A stretch of 64,000 nucleotides of DNA from Pseudomonas helmanticensis (GTDB taxonomy: Bacteria; Pseudomonadota; Gammaproteobacteria; Pseudomonadales; Pseudomonadaceae): assembly GCF_900182985.1 (NCBI RefSeq), contig NZ_FXUY01000002.1, positions 374,501-438,500 of the forward strand, given 5' to 3'. The translations under genes and the position numbers were made by a program. The notes beneath the pieces are model-generated. The model was not told where the DNA came from. It made no database searches and saw only the letters and a program-made list of their open reading frames with translations. This document shows positions 38,515 through 50,325 of the stretch, piece by piece. Position 1 is the stretch's first letter; each line of letters starts with the position of its first letter.

Positions 38515-38710
38515 GTGCGCTCAACCAACAATTAATTCGCCCATTCTAGGCTCGCCTCCAAATGCCGTCGACCCGCTACCGCCCAAAGGCTCAAGCGCTG
38601 CACGCGCAAAACCCTGACGCACATCAGTTGGCAGAAATGGCAATTACGCGATCCTCCCGGACTTTTTGCCTCTACGCTTGAGAAGCTTGAGCCTGACATC
38701 GGAGTGTCCC

Positions 38711-40423
38711 GTGTTTGCCAATCTGTTGATCATCCTCGCCTCGTCCCTCGTGGTGATTGCCCTGTTCCGGCGCCTGCGCCTGCCACCGGTTCTGGGTTAC
38801 CTGTGCGTCGGATTGCTGGTCGGGCCGAGTGCCTTCGACTGGGTCAATGAGAGCGAACACCTGCCCGATGTGGCTGAACTGGGCGTGGTGTTCCTGCTCT
38901 TTTCGCTGGGGTTGGAGTTCTCCCTGTCGAAGATGATTGCACTGCGTCAGGTGGTGTTTCGTCTGGGCAGTCAGCAGGTGTTGATCAGCACGGCGTTGCT
39001 GGGTTCGCTGCTGATGCTGCTGGGTATGCCGCTGACGCCTGCGCTGTTGCTCGGCGCAGGGCTGTCGTTGTCGTCTACGGCCATCGTTACCAAAGAGCTG
39101 GGCAGCCTCGGCGAGGTATTCAGCAGTCACGGCCAGAATGCGGTCGGCGTTTTACTGTTTCAGGACGTCGTCGCCGTGTTGCTGCTGACGCTGGTTCCGG
39201 TGTTTGCCGGCAGCAGCGACCAGGCCTGGTATTGGGCTTTACCGCTGACCCTGGCAAAAACTGTGGTGCTGTTTGTCGGGCTGCTGCTGGCCAGTCGCTG
39301 GTTGCTACCACGGCTGTTCCATGAAGTTGCCGCGTCGCGCTCGGCGGAATTATTCGTGCTGCTGGCGCTGGTGATCGTACTGCTGACAGCATGGCTCACG
39401 CATTTGCTGGGCTTGTCGCCTGCTCTGGGGGCTTTCCTCGCCGGCATGTTGCTGGGTGAAAGCCACTATCGGCATCAGATCGAGGCGGACATTCGGCCGT
39501 TCCGCGACATTCTGCTCGGGGTGTTTTTTGTCAGCATCGGCATGCTGATCAATCTGCAATTGTTCGTCAGCCACAGCCTGTTGATCCTCGGCCTGACGCT
39601 GGGACTGATGATCATCAAGGGCATCGTCGTTGCGCTGCTGGTGAAGTGGCGCGGCAGTGACAGTGAAACGGCATGGCGCAGTGGCCTGGCGTTGGCGCAG
39701 GGTGGCGAATTCTGTTTTGCCTTGATGGCACAGATGCAGCAGAACAGCCTGATGCCCAATGAACTGGGCGCTCTGCTGCTCGCAGCGACATTCTGCTCGA
39801 TGCTGCTGACCCCGCTGTTATTGCGCGCCGCACCACGCCTCGCTGCGGCCTTGCACCGCAAGCCCAATCAGGAAGCGCAGATCGAGGAGATCAGCGCGCT
39901 CAATGCTGGCCTCGATAAACATGTGGTGATTTGCGGGTACGGCCGGGTCGGCCAATCCATCGGCCGTTTCATGCGCAACGCCCGGCAACCTTTCATTGCG
40001 CTGGACAATGATCCGGTACGAATACAGGAAGCCGCCTCGGGCGAAAGCGACGTGCACTACGGCGACTCATCGCGCGGCGATCTGTTGACCGCTGTCGGTC
40101 TGTTGCGCGCGAGGTTACTGGTGATCGCCGTCGACCAGAGTGATGTGGCCCTGCGCATCCTCAAGGAGGCGCGCCGGCTCAACGCGCACGTGCCGATTCT
40201 GGTGCGCACCCGCGACGACAGCCAATGGGCTGAACTGAAAGCCGCCGGCGCCACCGAAGTGGTGCCGGAGCTGCTGGAATCGAGCCTGATGCTCGCCTCT
40301 CACGCGCTGATCATGCTCGGACTGCCGGCGCATCAGGTGCAGGAGAAAGTCGATCAGGTGCGTATCGATCGCTATCGCCTGCTGCACGGCTTCTACCCGG
40401 GAGCCGTCGATGAGGAGACTTAA
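38711..40423 (+). CDS. CPA2-family monovalent cation:proton antiporter (KefB/C-like) with TrkA-N domain
   Basis: The 570-residue product has a long hydrophobic N-terminal part (about residues 1-390, around twelve membrane segments, e.g. PPVLGYLCVGLLVGPSAFDW). A cytoplasmic Rossmann TrkA-N domain follows, HVVICGYGRVGQSIGRFMRN then VHYGDSSRGDLLTAVG. Such proteins export potassium or sodium against protons; KefB and KefC are glutathione-gated, but no gating partner is visible here. The GTG at 38711 is chosen because GGAG lies ten bases upstream and the protein then starts FANLLIILASSLVV. Its stop overlaps the stop of the convergent amt gene. Confidence 0.88.
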   Translation: MFANLLIILASSLVVIALFRRLRLPPVLGYLCVGLLVGPSAFDWVNESEHLPDVAELGVVFLLFSLGLEFSLSKMIALRQVVFRLGSQQVLISTALLGSLLMLLGMPLTPALLLGAGLSLSSTAIVTKELGSLGEVFSSHGQNAVGVLLFQDVVAVLLLTLVPVFAGSSDQAWYWALPLTLAKTVVLFVGLLLASRWLLPRLFHEVAASRSAELFVLLALVIVLLTAWLTHLLGLSPALGAFLAGMLLGESHYRHQIEADIRPFRDILLGVFFVSIGMLINLQLFVSHSLLILGLTLGLMIIKGIVVALLVKWRGSDSETAWRSGLALAQGGEFCFALMAQMQQNSLMPNELGALLLAATFCSMLLTPLLLRAAPRLAAALHRKPNQEAQIEEISALNAGLDKHVVICGYGRVGQSIGRFMRNARQPFIALDNDPVRIQEAASGESDVHYGDSSRGDLLTAVGLLRARLLVIAVDQSDVALRILKEARRLNAHVPILVRTRDDSQWAELKAAGATEVVPELLESSLMLASHALIMLGLPAHQVQEKVDQVRIDRYRLLHGFYPGAVDEET

Positions 40424-41628
40424 TCCTGGCTCACCGCGCCGATCTTGTGCAGTGACAGATCGGCGCCGTAATACTCTTGTTCCTGACTCAGGCGCAGCCC
40501 GTGCAGCGCCTTGATCGCGCCGTAGACCACGAACCCGCCGAGCAGCGCCACGGCGACACCCAGCGCGGTGCCGAGCAACTGGCTGATGAGGCTGACGCCG
40601 CCGATGCCACCCAGCGCAGTCTGGCCGAATATGCCGCAGGCAATCCCGCCCCACACGCCACACAAACCGTGCAATGGCCAGACACCCAGCACATCGTCGA
40701 TGCGCCATTTGACCTGCGCAGCGGTAAAGCACCAGACGAACAATGCACCGGCAATCGCTCCGGTCACCAGGGCGCCGACCGGGTGCATCAAATCAGAACC
40801 GGCACAGATCGCCACCAAGCCAGCCAACGGGCCGTTGTGCAGAAAACCCGGGTCGTTGCGCCCGACGAGCAGCGCCGCCATGGTGCCGCCGACCATCGCC
40901 ATCAACGAGTTGACCGCGACCAGACCACTGACGCCCTGCAACGTCTGCGCACTCATCACGTTGAAGCCGAACCAGCCGACAATCAGAATCCACGAACCGA
41001 GCGCCAGAAACGGAATGCTCGACGGCGCGAATGCGACCAGTCGTCCGTCGCGATAGCGGCCGTTGCGCGGGCCCAGCAACAGCACGGCGGCCAGCGCCAG
41101 CCAGCCGCCCATGGCGTGCACCACCACCGACCCGGCGAAATCATGGAAGGCTGCACCGAACTGCAACGTCAGCCAGGCTTGCAGGCCATAGTTGCCATTC
41201 CAGATCATGCCTTCGAAAAACGGGTAGATGAAGGCCACGATCAATGCTGTGGCGCACAGCTGCGGAACGAAGCGCGCTCGTTCGGCAATGCCGCCGGAAA
41301 TAATCGCCGGAATCGCCGCAGCAAAGGTCAGCAGGAAGAAAAACTTCACCAGTCCATAACCATGATCGGCATTCAGTACAGCCGCTGGCTGCATGAACGT
41401 CACGCCGTAGGAGATCCAATAGCCTATAAAGAAATAGGCCAGCGTCGAGACGGCGAAATCACTGAGGATTTTCGACAATGCGTTGACCTGGTTTTTCTGC
41501 CGGACCGTTCCGACCTCAAGAAAGGCGAAGCCGGCATGCATGGCCAGGACCATCACCGCGCCGATCAGAATGAACAACGTATTGGAGCTGTGAACCAGCG
41601 TGTCCACAGCGCTTTGCAGATTTTCCAT
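40420..41628 (-). CDS. amt: Ammonium transporter (Amt/MEP/Rh family)
   Basis: The 402-residue product has about eleven membrane segments. The twin pore histidines are visible in GSVVVHAMGGWLAL and WPLHGLCGVWGGIACG, with the conserved LEVGTVRQKNQ and FHDFAGS segments. There is no cleaved signal peptide. No glnK lies upstream, so it is not the typical glnK-amtB pair. The ATG at 41628 gives MENLQSAVDTLVHSSNTLF; a 5' extension is open but not coding-like. Its stop lies within the stop of the convergent antiporter gene. Confidence 0.92.
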   Translation of the reverse strand: MENLQSAVDTLVHSSNTLFILIGAVMVLAMHAGFAFLEVGTVRQKNQVNALSKILSDFAVSTLAYFFIGYWISYGVTFMQPAAVLNADHGYGLVKFFFLLTFAAAIPAIISGGIAERARFVPQLCATALIVAFIYPFFEGMIWNGNYGLQAWLTLQFGAAFHDFAGSVVVHAMGGWLALAAVLLLGPRNGRYRDGRLVAFAPSSIPFLALGSWILIVGWFGFNVMSAQTLQGVSGLVAVNSLMAMVGGTMAALLVGRNDPGFLHNGPLAGLVAICAGSDLMHPVGALVTGAIAGALFVWCFTAAQVKWRIDDVLGVWPLHGLCGVWGGIACGIFGQTALGGIGGVSLISQLLGTALGVAVALLGGFVVYGAIKALHGLRLSQEQEYYGADLSLHKIGAVSQD

Positions 41629-41933
41629 GAATAGGCAGACCTGAAGGCTAAAAAGGCACCAAAGCGGTTCGTGCGCACATTTCATGCACCAAGTTGCGAC
41701 CGCGCGGTCACCGAATGGAATTTCGGCTGAACCGTTTTGGCGCACGAGGTCGATGTGCTGACACCCACCGGGATTATTTGAGTTAAGGTTTTCCTGCATG
41801 CGCGCCCGGCAACAGCGCACGACTTGCGAGCGACGCACCACGACACAGCAAAAGTTGTACCAGTCATTTCTACTGAACCTTCGCGCAAGGCTCATACTCG
41901 AACGCTTCAGACGTCACTTACGGAGATCTACCC
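41629..41933. other. Divergent control region between amt and the DUF883 gene
   Basis: About 300 bases without a gene. A GG-N10-GC spacing near 41647-41660 is too close to the amt start to be a usable RpoN promoter. Nothing else is clear. Confidence 0.5.
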
Positions 41934-42248
41934 ATGGCCAGCATCAAGGCAAAGACTGCTCAAGAAATCCTCATGAACGACTTCCAGACCCTGGTCGCCG
42001 ACACCGAACGGTTGCTCGAGCACACCGCCACCCTGGCCGGCGATCAGGCGGATGAACTGCGCGAACAGATTCACGACAGCCTGTTGCGTGCCCGGGAAAC
42101 TTTGAAGTTGACCGAAGACACCTTGCGCGAACGCGGTCAGGCTGCTGTCAGCGCGACTGAAGATTATGTCTCGGCCAATCCATGGCAATCGGTGGGCATC
42201 GCGGCCGGTGTCGGCTTTCTGATTGGCCTGCTGGCCACACGGCGCTGA
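41934..42248 (+). CDS. ElaB/YqjD-family (DUF883) membrane-anchored protein
   Basis: The 104-residue product is a DUF883 protein: a long charged helical region (QEILMNDFQTLVADTERLLE, then HTATLAGDQADELREQI) followed by one C-terminal membrane anchor (SVGIAAGVGFLIGLLATRR). E. coli ElaB and YqjD associate with ribosomes through the soluble part and are made in stationary phase. It heads a three-gene unit with the next genes, matching the yqjD-yqjE-yqjK layout of enterics. The ATG at 41934 has GGAG nearby. Confidence 0.9.
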   Translation: MASIKAKTAQEILMNDFQTLVADTERLLEHTATLAGDQADELREQIHDSLLRARETLKLTEDTLRERGQAAVSATEDYVSANPWQSVGIAAGVGFLIGLLATRR

Positions 42249-42250
42249 TC

Positions 42251-42637
42251 ATGTCGATCGGTGAATCCGGCCCGACTGCGGGCACCGCCTCCTCCACCCG
42301 GCGCCTGGGCGCAGCCGTCCTCGGTCTGCTGCACAGCCATGTCGAATTGTTCGGCATCGAATTGCAGGAGCAAAAATCACGCACCGTCAGCCTGTTGCTG
42401 TTCGCAGGCCTGGCGCTGGTGTTTGCTCTGCTGTTGCTGGTGGGTTTATCGACACTGGTCATGATCATCTTCTGGGACACTTATCGCCTTGCCGCGATCA
42501 TCGGTTTGTGCGTGTTTTATACCCTGGCTTCGATCTTCTGCGGGCTGCGCCTCAAGGCTGCAATCTTCGATGAGTCCTCGCCCTTCCACGGCACGCTCGA
42601 AGAGCTGGCCAACGACCGGGAGCGCCTGCTGCCATGA
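42251..42637 (+). CDS. YqjE-like phage-holin-family (DUF1469) membrane protein
   Basis: The 128-residue product has an amphipathic N-terminus (STRRLGAAVLGLLHSHVELF) and two membrane segments (LLLFAGLALVFALLLLVGLS and LAAIIGLCVFYTLASIFCGL), as in the YqjE/holin-superfamily DUF1469 family. It is not a phage gene here. It starts two bases after the DUF883 stop and its own stop overlaps the next start, so the three genes are one operon. Confidence 0.88.
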   Translation: MSIGESGPTAGTASSTRRLGAAVLGLLHSHVELFGIELQEQKSRTVSLLLFAGLALVFALLLLVGLSTLVMIIFWDTYRLAAIIGLCVFYTLASIFCGLRLKAAIFDESSPFHGTLEELANDRERLLP

Positions 42638-42972
42638 GCTTGCCTGAACTTCCACACAACAGCTCACGCCGGGAAATGCGCAAGGCACTGATTCGCTTGC
42701 GCATGGAAATGCACCGCCAGGAAATTCGTCATGAAGTCGGGCAAGTGCTGCAGCCATTGCAGCGCGTGCGCGGCATGACGCAAAACCTGCACGACGGTTT
42801 TGGTATCAAGCATGCGCCGTTGTGGGGCGTGGCCGCTGTCACGCTACTGGGCTTTCTCACCGGCAAAGGCGCAAAAAGCGGCGGCGTCGGTGGTCTGACC
42901 CGGTTGGTTCGACTGGGCACCAGCCTTGGCCCGTTGATCAAACTGGTGATGCAGAGTTCGAGCAAACGCTAA
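42634..42972 (+). CDS. YqjK-like protein of the ElaB/YqjD operon
   Basis: The 112-residue product starts with ATG 42634 overlapping the previous stop. It has a basic helical N-terminal part (SRREMRKALIRLRMEMHRQE) and a short hydrophobic middle (GVAAVTLLGFLTGKGAKSGG). It occupies the position of yqjK but shows only weak similarity by eye. Its role with the two partner proteins, probably in the cell envelope or stress, is unknown. Confidence 0.7.
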   Translation: MSLPELPHNSSRREMRKALIRLRMEMHRQEIRHEVGQVLQPLQRVRGMTQNLHDGFGIKHAPLWGVAAVTLLGFLTGKGAKSGGVGGLTRLVRLGTSLGPLIKLVMQSSSKR

Positions 42973-43096
42973 GCCGATACATCTGGCTACATTCTTGCAC
43001 TGTCGCTGGGATGAACCTCTTTACCCGGAGGTTCAATCCCGCGCGCCTACCCGGTCGGCGGGGTTCAACCAGAACAAGAACGACTAAGGAGGCCTC

Positions 43097-44260
43097 GTGA
43101 TCGACGGGCAACCGCTCGCCTGCTTTCAGCCTTTCATCGATACCGCCACCGGACGTATTGCAGGCGTCGAAGCATTGGGCCGCCTGCGCCAGCCTGATGG
43201 TCAACTGACGTCGGTCGGGCCGCTGTTCGCCGACCCGCGCATGCCAGCCATCGCCTTGCGCCGCCTTGACCGGCAGATCCGCGACAATGCCATAAGCCGT
43301 CTGCACGAAGCGCCGGCCGACTGGTTTCTCAGCCTCAACATGTCGCCGCGCTGGATCAGCCGTCTGCGCCCGGACCAGGCCCTGCCCAGCCTCAAGCAAC
43401 TGGCTCGACACAACGTCGATCCGCAACGCATCGTGTTCGAAATCACTGAACTGGGCGGCAACGGCCAACGTCTGGCCGAGGTCGTTGCGCGTTATCGCGA
43501 TGCTGGCGCGAGAATCGCCATTGACGATTTCGGTGCCGGCTATTCACAACTCGATCGCGTACTGGCGCTGCAACCGGACATCCTCAAACTCGACATGCGC
43601 CTGTTTCAGGCCGCCGCCCTTGGCGGGCCGAGCAGTGAGGTGGTCAAGGCACTCGCGCAGATGGCCGAGAAAACCGGCTGCTGGATCATCGCCGAAGGGG
43701 TCGAGACCGAAGCGCAACTGAATTTCGCCCTCGAATGCGGATCACGTTACGTGCAGGGTTTTCTCTTCGCCCGCGCGCAGGAAGCGTTCTTTGCCACCGA
43801 TGCCTTCGTGCCGCGCTTCGCCGAACTGCGCCAGCGCTATGTGCAACAGAAACTCGCCGAGCGCGGGCGCTTGATGCAGATGCGCCAGCAACTCGGTGAA
43901 TTGATGGCCATCCTGCAAGGCTGGGCCGGGGCGCATGCACCGCTCAGTGCATTACCACAACTGGAAGCCTTTCCCTGGCTGCTGCGCTTTTATCAGTGCG
44001 ACCGCCACGGCACGCAACTGACCCCAAACCTTGAGTGGCGACACAACGGCTGGGTCGCCGATAACCGCTATCTGGGCCACAACTGGTCATGGCGTCCGTA
44101 CTTCTATCACTTGCTCGCCGAGGGCTGGGAGGAGCGGCGCCTGACCCTGTCCAACACCTACCGCGACGCCACCAGCAATCAGTATTGCCTGACGGCCGGG
44201 CAGTTTTTCGATAACGGTGAGCGGCTGCTGTTGATCGACATTGACGCCGCAGGGTTGTAG
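43097..44260 (+). CDS. EAL-domain cyclic-di-GMP phosphodiesterase with YkuI-type C-terminal domain
   Basis: The 387-residue product starts with an EAL domain: VEALGRL (metal-binding Glu25), NMSPRW, FEITELGGNG, IAIDDFGAGYSQLDRV, DILKLD, IAEGVETEAQ and VQGFLFARAQEAF are all present, so catalysis is expected. The last 120 residues (FYQCDRHGTQLTPNLEW and GHNWSWRPYFYHLLAEGWEE) look like the PAS-like YkuI_C domain that follows EAL in some proteins. There are no membrane segments. It starts with GTG at 43097 after GGAGG. It would lower cyclic-di-GMP; the ligand of the C-terminal domain is unknown. Confidence 0.88.
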   Translation: MIDGQPLACFQPFIDTATGRIAGVEALGRLRQPDGQLTSVGPLFADPRMPAIALRRLDRQIRDNAISRLHEAPADWFLSLNMSPRWISRLRPDQALPSLKQLARHNVDPQRIVFEITELGGNGQRLAEVVARYRDAGARIAIDDFGAGYSQLDRVLALQPDILKLDMRLFQAAALGGPSSEVVKALAQMAEKTGCWIIAEGVETEAQLNFALECGSRYVQGFLFARAQEAFFATDAFVPRFAELRQRYVQQKLAERGRLMQMRQQLGELMAILQGWAGAHAPLSALPQLEAFPWLLRFYQCDRHGTQLTPNLEWRHNGWVADNRYLGHNWSWRPYFYHLLAEGWEERRLTLSNTYRDATSNQYCLTAGQFFDNGERLLLIDIDAAGL

Positions 44261-44329
44261 TTCGGCTTGCAGGCATGCGCACGAACCGGGAAGCTAGGGC
44301 AACAGTCATCCTGACGGAGAGAATCAGCC

Positions 44330-45658
44330 TTGGATTGGCAAACCCTGCTCAACCGCGAACGCCTCGGCAAGCCGCTGCACAGCCCGCAAGAACTCGGCCG
44401 CAGCCCTTTTCACAAAGACCACGACCGCATCATCTTCTCCGGTGCCTTCCGCCGCCTGGGCCGCAAGACCCAAGTGCACCCGGTGTCGAGCAACGACCAT
44501 ATTCACACGCGTCTGACCCACTCGCTGGAAGTCAGTTGCGTGGGTCGTTCGCTGGGCATGCGGGTCGGCGAAACCCTGCGCAGCGCCCTGCCCGACTGGT
44601 GCGACCCGAGTGATCTGGGCATGGTGGTGCAATCGGCGTGTCTGGCCCACGACATCGGCAACCCGCCCTTCGGTCACTCCGGTGAAGATGCCATTCGCCA
44701 CTGGTTCCAACAGGCCGCCGGGCGTGGCTGGCTCGATGCAATGAGCGAAGCCGAGCGCGGTGACTTCCTCAATTTCGAAGGCAACGCTCAAGGCTTTCGG
44801 GTACTGACTCAACTGGAATATCACCAGTTCGACGGTGGCACTCGCCTGACCTACGCGACCCTCGGCACGTATTTGAAATACCCGTGGACGGCACGTCACG
44901 CTGACTCGCTCGGTTACAAGAAGCACAAGTTCGGCTGCTACCAGAGCGAGCTGCCGCTGCTCGAACAGATCGCCCACAAACTGGGTCTGCCGCAACTGGA
45001 AGATCAACGCTGGGCGCGCCATCCGCTGGTTTATCTGATGGAGGCCGCCGACGACATCTGCTATGCGCTGATCGATCTGGAAGACGGTCTGGAAATGGAG
45101 TTGCTCGAGTACGCCGAAGTCGAGTCGCTGCTGCTCGGGCTGGTCGGTGATGACCTGCCGGAGACTTACCGTCAGCTCGGCCCGCAGGATTCCCGCCGGC
45201 GCAAACTGGCGATTCTGCGCGGCAAAGCCATCGAGCATTTGACCAATGCGGCGGCGCGAGCATTCGTCGAGCAACAAGACGCGCTGCTCGCCGGCACTCT
45301 GCACGGCGATCTGGTGGAACACATGCACGGTCCGGCCAAACGCTGCGTGTTGAACGCCAAGGACATTGCCCGCAAGAAGATCTTTCAGGATAAACGCAAG
45401 ACGCTGCATGAAATCGGCGCCTACACCACGCTGGAGATCCTCCTCAACGCGTTTTGCGGTGCGGCACTCGAGCAGCACAATGGTCGTACGCCGTCGTTCA
45501 AGAGCCGCCGCATCCTCGACCTGCTGGGAAACAACGCACCTGACCCGCATGGGCCGCTGCACGCGTCGTTCCTGCGCATGATCGATTTCATCGCCGGCAT
45601 GACCGACAGTTACGCCAGCGACATGGCGCTGGAAATGACCGGTCGCTCCAGTCACTGA
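44330..45658 (+). CDS. dGTPase-like deoxynucleoside triphosphate triphosphohydrolase
   Basis: The 442-residue product is an HD-domain protein of the dGTPase-like family. [20 protein letters not shown] then THSLEVS gives the first HD elements, and [18 protein letters not shown] the core HD pair. It is shorter than E. coli Dgt (505 residues) and belongs to the type-2 subfamily by N-terminal RERLGKPL...[10 protein letters not shown]. It splits dNTPs to nucleoside and triphosphate and helps mutation control. It starts with TTG at 44330. The frame ends 340 bases before the next gene. Confidence 0.9.
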   Translation: MDWQTLLNRERLGKPLHSPQELGRSPFHKDHDRIIFSGAFRRLGRKTQVHPVSSNDHIHTRLTHSLEVSCVGRSLGMRVGETLRSALPDWCDPSDLGMVVQSACLAHDIGNPPFGHSGEDAIRHWFQQAAGRGWLDAMSEAERGDFLNFEGNAQGFRVLTQLEYHQFDGGTRLTYATLGTYLKYPWTARHADSLGYKKHKFGCYQSELPLLEQIAHKLGLPQLEDQRWARHPLVYLMEAADDICYALIDLEDGLEMELLEYAEVESLLLGLVGDDLPETYRQLGPQDSRRRKLAILRGKAIEHLTNAAARAFVEQQDALLAGTLHGDLVEHMHGPAKRCVLNAKDIARKKIFQDKRKTLHEIGAYTTLEILLNAFCGAALEQHNGRTPSFKSRRILDLLGNNAPDPHGPLHASFLRMIDFIAGMTDSYASDMALEMTGRSSH

Positions 45659-45999
45659 CAATGTTCGTCTCGACCGTCCAGCCTGCGCTGGCCGGTTGAG
45701 TGCGGGTGTCGTGAGTAGTCATCGCCCGCCCAGGAACCCATGTGTCTCTCAAAAAGCTTTCACAAACTCTCCTGAAACATTAATAAACATCTACCCGATA
45801 TCTTTAAACAATTTAGAACAGCCCTATAAACATACAAACCCCACACTTCCTAATGCTACACCTAGTTCAACCGTAGTCGAATTCCCTTAAGTGTGTAGGA
45901 ATAATCCTATATTGCCGCTAGAGCCACCTCAGTTCATGCGAGCGCTCATTCATCTGAGCTAAGGTGCGCGCTTTATTCGCGTACGTATGGGATTTGATT
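45659..45999. other. AT-richer control region upstream of the BvgAS-like island
   Basis: About 340 bases without a gene. The segment 45760-45900 is AT-rich compared with its surroundings. A palindrome at 45896-45909 lies about 90 bases before the regulator gene. The promoter of the whole 46000-53271 block probably lies here, but no clear -35/-10 pair was found. Confidence 0.55.
45896..45909. promoter_or_regulatory. Palindrome TAGGAATAATCCTA, candidate operator of the response regulator
   Basis: TAGGA-N4-TCCTA is a perfect inverted repeat 91 bases before the regulator start. Its shape is like RcsB/BvgA-type sites, so autoregulation is plausible. Confidence 0.5.
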
Positions 46000-46626
46000 A
46001 TGAACTCCGTTTTTATTGTCGATGATCACCCCGTCATCCGACTTGCCGTTCGAATGCTGCTGGAGCACGAAGGCTACAAGGTCGTTGGCGAAACCGATAA
46101 TGGGGTCGATGCCATGCAAATGGTCCGCGAATGCATGCCCGATCTGGTCATTCTCGACATCAGTATCCCCAAGCTCGATGGGCTGGAGGTTCTCGCTCGT
46201 TTCAACGCCATGAGCACCCCGCTCAAGACCCTCGTACTGACCGCCCAGTGCCCGACTCTCTTCGGTATTCGCTGCATGCAGTCCGGCGCATCCGGTTACG
46301 TGTGCAAGGAAGAAGACCTCAGTGAACTGGTCAGCGCCATCAAGGCAGTTCTTTCCGGTTACAACTATTTCCCCAGCCAGGCACTCAATCCGGTACGCAG
46401 CGACGATATACGTTATGCCGAACTTGAACTGTTCAAATCCGTCAATGACCGTGAACTTATGGTCTTGCAGTTATTTGCCCAAGGCCGTACTAACAAGGAA
46501 ATTGCCAAAGGCATGTTCCTCAGTAACAAGACCGTCAGCACTTACAAAAAACGCCTGATGCAAAAACTCAAAGCCAAGTCCCTGGTGGAACTTATCGAGA
46601 TGGCCAAACGTAACGCATTAGTGTGA
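46000..46626 (+). CDS. BvgA-like NarL/LuxR response regulator
   Basis: The 208-residue product has a receiver domain (SVFIVDDHPVIRLAVRMLLE; acceptor Asp53 in LVILDISIPKLDGL; KTLVLTAQCPTLFGIRCMQS) and a LuxR-type helix-turn-helix (VNDRELMVLQLFAQGRTNKE then IAKGMFLSNKTVSTYKKRLM). The gene order, regulator followed by a BvgS-like kinase, matches BvgA-BvgS, RocA-RocS and EvgA-EvgS systems. Its stop overlaps the GTG that opens the kinase frame. The target genes are not known; the island palindrome is a candidate site. Confidence 0.9.
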   Translation: MNSVFIVDDHPVIRLAVRMLLEHEGYKVVGETDNGVDAMQMVRECMPDLVILDISIPKLDGLEVLARFNAMSTPLKTLVLTAQCPTLFGIRCMQSGASGYVCKEEDLSELVSAIKAVLSGYNYFPSQALNPVRSDDIRYAELELFKSVNDRELMVLQLFAQGRTNKEIAKGMFLSNKTVSTYKKRLMQKLKAKSLVELIEMAKRNALV

Positions 46627-46634
46627 GAGCCCGC

Positions 46635-50276
<3,642 letters not shown>

Positions 50277-50325
50277 CTATGCTTGGGCGCTGAGCAGTGT
50301 GTTTATCCCCCATGGAGAGTCAGCA

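Noticed and set aside
41647..41660. GG-N10-GC (RpoN-like) element before amt on the minus strand
   Set aside because: Poor match outside the core and only about 19 bases before the start codon, which would leave no room for the ribosome site.
42251..42637. Phage holin similarity as a sign of prophage
   Set aside because: The gene is part of an ElaB/YqjD-type operon and no other phage gene is near.
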